Part shown: piece by piece, positions 49,301-55,878 of the stretch
Layout: every line of letters begins with the position of its first letter
How positions within the stretch are numbered: the first letter of the stretch is position 1
Assembly (NCBI GenBank): GCA_033239005.1
Contig: BSQZ01000029.1
Span: 1,303,501 to 1,367,500 of the forward strand
Source of the DNA: Lamellibrachia satsuma
Lineage: Eukaryota > Annelida > Polychaeta > Sabellida > Siboglinidae
Direction: 5' to 3'
Length of the DNA stretch: 64,000 bases
Made by a program: the position numbers and the translations under genes
The notes under the pieces: model-generated
The model's input: the letters and a program-made list of their open reading frames with translations, nothing else
The model's database searches: none
What the model was told of the DNA's origin: nothing

Positions 49301-52300
49301 ATTTTATCTTTGCAGTTTACATGAACACTTTGTTGCCATTATCCACTCGTCTTTCAGAAACATACCTCTTTGCATCTGCATAAGCGTTTCCAGCAAGCTT
49401 TTTCAACCAGTCTCTCATAAATGTCTTCATCAACCACAGTTTTTTTATGCCTTAGATCTGGGAGTTTAGACCTCATTTCTCGTCGAAACATGTGATAGAA
49501 TGGTGTTGCTTCCATTGTTTCTTGTGGAATCGACCTGTAAGCTGTCAGAAACTTTGACATTTCGATTTGCCAGTCTTCATTCTCAATTTGTGCAACACGA
49601 ATTACCTTCATCAATGTCTTGCCTTTCGCCATTTGCTTGCAGCCACAACAGTCTTTTTCCAATGTTCAACACCATACTCTTCCAGAAACTCTGTTGATAC
49701 AAACTAAGGATCATTGTCCATTCCTTGCAAATGTGGCTCTCCAAACCTAGCAAACATCAGCCTCAGTGTTTCAATTACCTTGGCATTTATGGTTGACCTT
49801 AGAATCACTACTTCGTAGTAGTGACTGTAGTAGTCCACTACCACAAGAGTGTTCTCTCCAGTACGTCTTCTCTAGTATGTCAGCACTACAGTCTTGCCAT
49901 GGTCCACTTGGTGGTAAGATTCGAGCCTCAACACTGCAGTCTTGCCATGGTCCACTTGGTAGTAAGACTCAAGTCTCAGCACTGCAGTCTTACCATGGTC
50001 CACTTGGTGGTAAGACTCAAGCCTCAGCACTGCAGTCTTGCCATGGTCCACTTGGTTGTAAGACTCAAGTCTCAGCACTGCAGTCTTGCCATGGTCCACT
50101 TGGTGGTACGACTCAAGCCTCAGCACTGCAATATTGCCATGGTCTACTTGGTGGTATGACTCAAGCATCAGCACTGCAGTCTTGCCATGGTCCACTTTGT
50201 GGTAAGACTCGAGCCTCAGCACTGCAGTCCTGTCATGGTCCACTTGGTGGTAAGACTTGAGCCTCAGCACTGCAGTCTTGCCATGGTCCACTTGGTGGTA
50301 AGACTCGAGCCTCAGCACTGCAGTCTTGCCATGGTCCACTTGGTGCTATGACTCGAGCCTCAGCAGTGCAGTTTTGCCAGGTTGAAAGCTCACAGGTTGA
50401 AATGCACACAGGTCCACACTAAGGCAAGCACCTCCTCTGTTTGGTTGTCCTGCTGTTCAACATATGTCAGCTGTCTTGATGCATATGAGATCACTCACCA
50501 CTACTCTTGCAGTTGCATCAGAACTGCACCAAGACCGACTGGTGATGCATCATCCACAACTCTTGTTCTGCTGTACAGGTTGAAGTATGCAAGAGTATCT
50601 ACACATGTGATCATTTTCTTCAACTCTCGGAATGCAGCTTCTTGTTCTGCACCCCATTGAAATATGACGTTCTTGCGTGTTAACTGCTGAATAGGTTCTG
50701 CCACTGACGACATGTCTGGTAGGAACTCATGAATGATCATGCTTCTGCAGCATTCTTTATCTTCCACTGAATAGGTTCTGCCACTGACAACATGTCTGGT
50801 AGGAACTCATGAATGATCATGCTTCTGCAGCATTCTTTATCTTCAACTGAATAGGTTCTGCCACTGAAAAACATGTCTGGAAGGAACTCATGAATGATCA
50901 TGCCTCTGCAGCATTCTTTATCTTCAACTGCCGAAATTTTCTCCTCAGTTCTAGGCCAAAGAATGTGATCTAGGACATGTGAAACTCACACTTCTGACCA
51001 TTCAGAGTTAGTCAAACTTCCCTCAATCGCTGCAGCACTACGAAAAGCCGTCATCAATATCTGTACAATCCACAATGTCTCACAAATGTTGTGATATAAC
51101 GACTTTCCTCATCGATAAGAATCTGATGAAATACCCATTTCAGATCTAGTTTGCTGAACACTGTGCTTTCATTCAAATCACAAAGCAGTTCTTCTGTGGT
51201 TGGGATACGTTGATGTTCTCTCATGATAACTTTGTTTGCCCACCGCATGTCTACACATATGCGCACATCATCTCCATTTCACTTAGGTACGGCAACTAGC
51301 AGGGAGATCCACTCAGTTGATCCTTCCGGTACCTCTAAAATGATTCCATTCTCAAGAAGCTTGTCTAGCTTCTGGTTGACCTTGTCTCGCAAGCCAAATG
51401 GAATTCATCACACTGGTTGACTTCATTTCACTGATTTGTTGATATTCGGCTTGAGCTAATAGTCTTTAAAAAAAAACAACACCACTGAACAAATTACTGT
51501 AATTCTCCCTAATTTCTGTTTCATCATGTTCACCAATCACTTGGTTAGCACTACCCTCAGCATAGACTTTGTTACATAGGCAGTATACTACAAGACTTAG
51601 TGATATACAGGTATTTGTTATAAGAGAATCTTTATGTTGTTAGTGACATGCAGTCACAATGGAAGGCAGGAATATGTACATAAATGTAAAGTTCATAGAC
51701 TAGATATAGACTGAAAGAAGGGGCAAAGACGTGAAAACTTTAAGAAAATGGATAGGAAGCTAAACGAACCTAAGGCTGTGTTGTCACCCTGCTGTGTTAT
51801 TGTTGTCATACTGCTGTGTTATTGTTGTCACACTGCTGTGCTGTTGTCATCACCATGCTGTGTTATTGTCACACTGCTGTGTTGTTGTCATCACCATGCT
51901 GTGTTGTTGTTGTCATTGTCACCCTGCTGTGTTATTGTTGTCACACTGCTGTGTTGTTGTCCTCACTATGCTGTGTTGTTGTTGTCATTGTCACACTGCT
52001 GTGTTGTTGTCATTGTCACCCTGCTGTGTTGTTGTCACCCTGCTGTGTTGTTATTACATTGCTGTGGTGTTGTTGCCCCAGGACTGATGACACGGAACAG
52101 TGTGCTGGACCTGCCATCAGCCGGCACCCATAAGAAGATGTGTGACGTTGTTGCGTCGGCCAGTGTGCTGTGTAACTCCGCAGGCCTCGAGTCACTGCGC
52201 TGCAAGTGTCTGGGCGTGGAGGAGCTGAGGGAGTTCCTGGTCACCTACCAGGAGGAGACACACACGGAGTGGCAGATCATGGAACTTATACAGGTGAGTC

Positions 52301-55300
52301 TCATGTCATACAGGCAGGTCTCATGTCATACAGGTGGGTGTCAAGTCATACAGGTGGGTGTCATTTTATACAGATGGGTCTCATGTTATACAGGTGGGTC
52401 TCATGTCATATAGATTGGTTTCATGTCATACAGGTGGGTCTCATGTCATACAGTAGGGTCTCAAGTCATATAGGTGCGTCTCATGTCATACAGATCAGTC
52501 TCATGTCATACAGGTAGGTGTCAAATCTTAAAAGATGGGTCTCATGTCATACAGGTGGGTCTAGTGTCATACAGGGGAGTCTCATGTCATGCAGGTGTGT
52601 CTCATGTCATACAGGCTGGTCTCATGTCATATAAGTGGGCCTCATGTCAAACAGGTGGGTCTCATGTGATACAGGTGGGTGTCAAGTCATACAGGTGGGT
52701 GTCATGTTATACAGGTGGGTCTCATGTTGTACAGGTGGGTCTCTTGTCATATAGATGGGTCTAGTGTCATACAGGGTCTCAAGTCATATAGGTGCGTCTC
52801 ATGTCATACAGATCAGTCTCATGTCATACAGGTAGGTGTCAAATCTTAAAAGATGGGTCTCATGTCATACAGGTGGGTCTAGTGTCATACAGGGGAGTCT
52901 CATGTCATGCAGGTGTGTCTCATGTCATACAGGCTGGTCTCATGTCATATAAGTGGGCCTCATGTCAAACAGGTGGGTCTCATGTGATACAGGTGGGTGT
53001 CAAGTCATACAGGTGGGTGTCATGTTATACAGGTGGGTCTCATGTTGTACAGGTGGGTCTCTTGTCATATAGATGGGTCTAGTGTCATACAGGGGAGTCT
53101 CATGTCATACAGGCTGGTCTCATGTCATATAAGTGGGCCTCATGTTATACAGGTGGGTCTCATGTTGTACAGGTGGGTCTCATGTTGTACAGGTGGGTCT
53201 CATGTCATATAGATGGGTCTAGTGTCATACAGGGGAGTCTCATGCCATACAGGCTGGTCTCATGTCATATAGGTGGGCCTCATGTCAAACATGTGGGTCT
53301 CATGTCATATAGGTGGGTGTCATGTCAAACAGGTGGGTCTCACGTCAAACAGGTGGGTCTCATGTCAAACAGGTGGGTCTCATGTCAAACAGGTGGGTCT
53401 CATGTCAAACAGGTGGGTCTCACGTCAAACAGGTGGGTCTCATGTCAAACAGGTGGGTCTCATGTCAAACAGGTGGGTCTCATGTCAAACAGGTGGGTCT
53501 CATGTCAAACAGGTGGGTCTCACGTCAAACAGGTGGGTCTCACGTCAAACAGGTGGGTCTCATGTCAAACAGGTGGGTCTCATGTCAAACAGGTGGGTCT
53601 CATGTCAAACAGGTGGGTCTCACGTCAAACAGGTGGGTCTCATGTCAAACAGGTGGGTCTCATGTCAAACAGGTGGGTCTCATGCTTCTACTGTTTAGGG
53701 CAGTCATCAATTGCTGCTTGTGTATAAGTTGTTCAGCTTTGTTCTTTCTCACAAGGCTGCAGGCACAAACAGTTGGGTGCAGTATGTTCTAACTTGTCAC
53801 AAAGAATTATGTTGAGGGAGATGAGAGGGTTAATTTGTTAGAAACACTTTCCATAAAAAATAAAAGTGATATCCTGTTTGGTTAATAAATCTGCAGTTAC
53901 ACAAGGGGGCAGCCGTGGCCTAGTGGTTAAGGTGTTGGACTCTAAATTCAAGGGTTGTGAGTTCAAGACCCACACTGGGCACGGTTCGTGTTCGAAGTTT
54001 TTCGTTTACCCTACTTTGCCTCAGTCTACTCAGCTGCAAATGAGTACAAACACTGTTTGGAAGGTACCTGCGATGGACTAGTGTCCCGTCCAGGAGAGTC
54101 AGTATAACTGCACTCTAAGTTGCTTTGCACTACAGAAACCAGGTTTAAGCACTGGCCATATAAGCCTTCATGGCTTCCTAAGGCGTAATGCCTGGGGGAT
54201 GACTTTACCTTACTTTACCTACACAAGGACATACTGTCTTAATGTGGGTTCATATTTGGGTGGATTTAGAACTGTGGTTAATGTCAGTAAGTTATAATAC
54301 TGCTTAGAAATGAACATGACAAGAATCTACCTGTGTACATACCATTGTGTTTACTGAAATTAACAGATTAAAAACCTTTCTTCACACGTTTACATCACTG
54401 CTGTGGTACGTACTTGTCATATTACCACTAATGTTTGAATATTTATACGTTTTTCAGCGACATGAAACTGACGCCACGATGCGAGCCCTATGCAAGCTGT
54501 CATTTGAAGGCTTTGCGAGATTCCTGATGGACAAAGACAATTACGCGTTTGTTCCGGAGACAGTCAGACAGCCTGATGAAGTAAAGAACAGTTAACATCA
54601 CTTTAAAATTGCTTTTATCTAAATATTTATAGTAATAGTAGTAATGCATATTATTTCTGTACCCCGAATTTAACCATGTCCTAACACAATCTGTAGTGTG
54701 ATTGCTGTGGGAGAAATAATACAAAGTTAAACATGTTTTATCACAATCTGTAGTGTGGTTGTTGTGGGAGAAATAATACAAAGTTAAACATGTTTTATCA
54801 CAATCTGTAGTGTGGTTGTTGTGGGATAAATAATACAAAGTTAAACATGTTTTATCACAATCTGTAGTGTGGTTGTTGTGGGAGAAATAATACAAAGTTA
54901 AACATGTTTTATCACAATCTGTAGTGTGGTTGTTGTGGGAGAAATAATACAAAGTTAAACATGTCCTAACACAATCTGTAGTGTGGTTGCTGTGGGAGAA
55001 ATAATACAAAGTTAAACATGTTTTATCACAATCTGTAGTGTGGTTGCTGTGGGAGAAATAATACAAAGTTAAACATGTTTTATCACAATCTGTAGTGTGT
55101 TTGCTGTGGGAGAAATAATACAAAGTTAAACATGTTTTATCACAATCTGTAGTGTGTTTGCTGTGGGAGAAATAATACAAAGTTAAACATGTTTTATCAC
55201 AATCTGTAGTGTGGTTGCTGTGGGAGAAATAATACAAAGTTAAACATGTTTTATCACAATCTGTAGTGTGGTTGCTGTGGGAGAAATAATACAAAGTTAA

Positions 55301-55839
55301 ACATGTTTTATCACAATCTGTAGTGTGTTTGCTGTGGGAGAAATAATACAAAGTTAAACATGTTTTATCATAATCTGTAGTGTGGTTGCTGTGGGAGAAA
55401 TAATACAAAGTTAAACATGTTTTATCACAATCTGTAGTGTGTTTGCTGTGGGAGAAATAATACAAAGTTAAACATGTTTTATCACAATCTGTAGTGTGGT
55501 TGCTGTGGGAGAAATAATACAAAGTTAAACATGTTTTATCACAATCTGTAGTGTGTTTGCTGTGGGAGAAATAATACAAAGTTAAACATGTTTTATCACA
55601 AGCTTTTAAGATGTTAATAACATAAGTTAAGATTGCGATACTTGCTAAAAGACTGTTTGTTTGTTTGTTGTGTAACAGAACATGAAGCACCCATTGTCGC
55701 ACTACTACATAGCATCATCTCATAATACCTACTTGCCAGGGAGGCAGGTCGGTGGCGATTCTTCTGTTGAAATGTACAGTCAGGTAAGATACACCAAGAC
55801 TCAGTCAACCTATCAGAGCCACTAGGGCATCATTGTGTG

Positions 55840-55878
<39 letters not shown>

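Larger units (their letters stand above)
49080..51430 (-). mobile_element. Degenerate Ty3/Gypsy retrotransposon pol
   Basis: Antisense in intron 9. Reading 5' to 3': RT N-terminal part (51400-51054: [53 protein letters not shown]); the RT/RNase H joint and RNase H (50767-50400: [40 protein letters not shown]); then, beyond a 48-bp array, integrase (about 49860-49350: [39 protein letters not shown]). The RT active-site block is missing. No clear LTR pair could be found. Confidence 0.87.

Noticed and set aside
52035..52244. 69-codon minus-strand ORF opposite exon 10
   Set aside because: Shadow of the PLCE1 exon on the + strand.
53907..54000. A functional tRNA gene
   Set aside because: A-box and B-box are present, but the cloverleaf is not convincing and the body, tail and target duplication show a SINE.
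54500..55702. 400-codon minus-strand ORF over intron 11
   Set aside because: It is produced by the 57-bp array, whose period is a multiple of three and whose minus strand lacks stops. No domain, and it lies antisense inside PLCE1.
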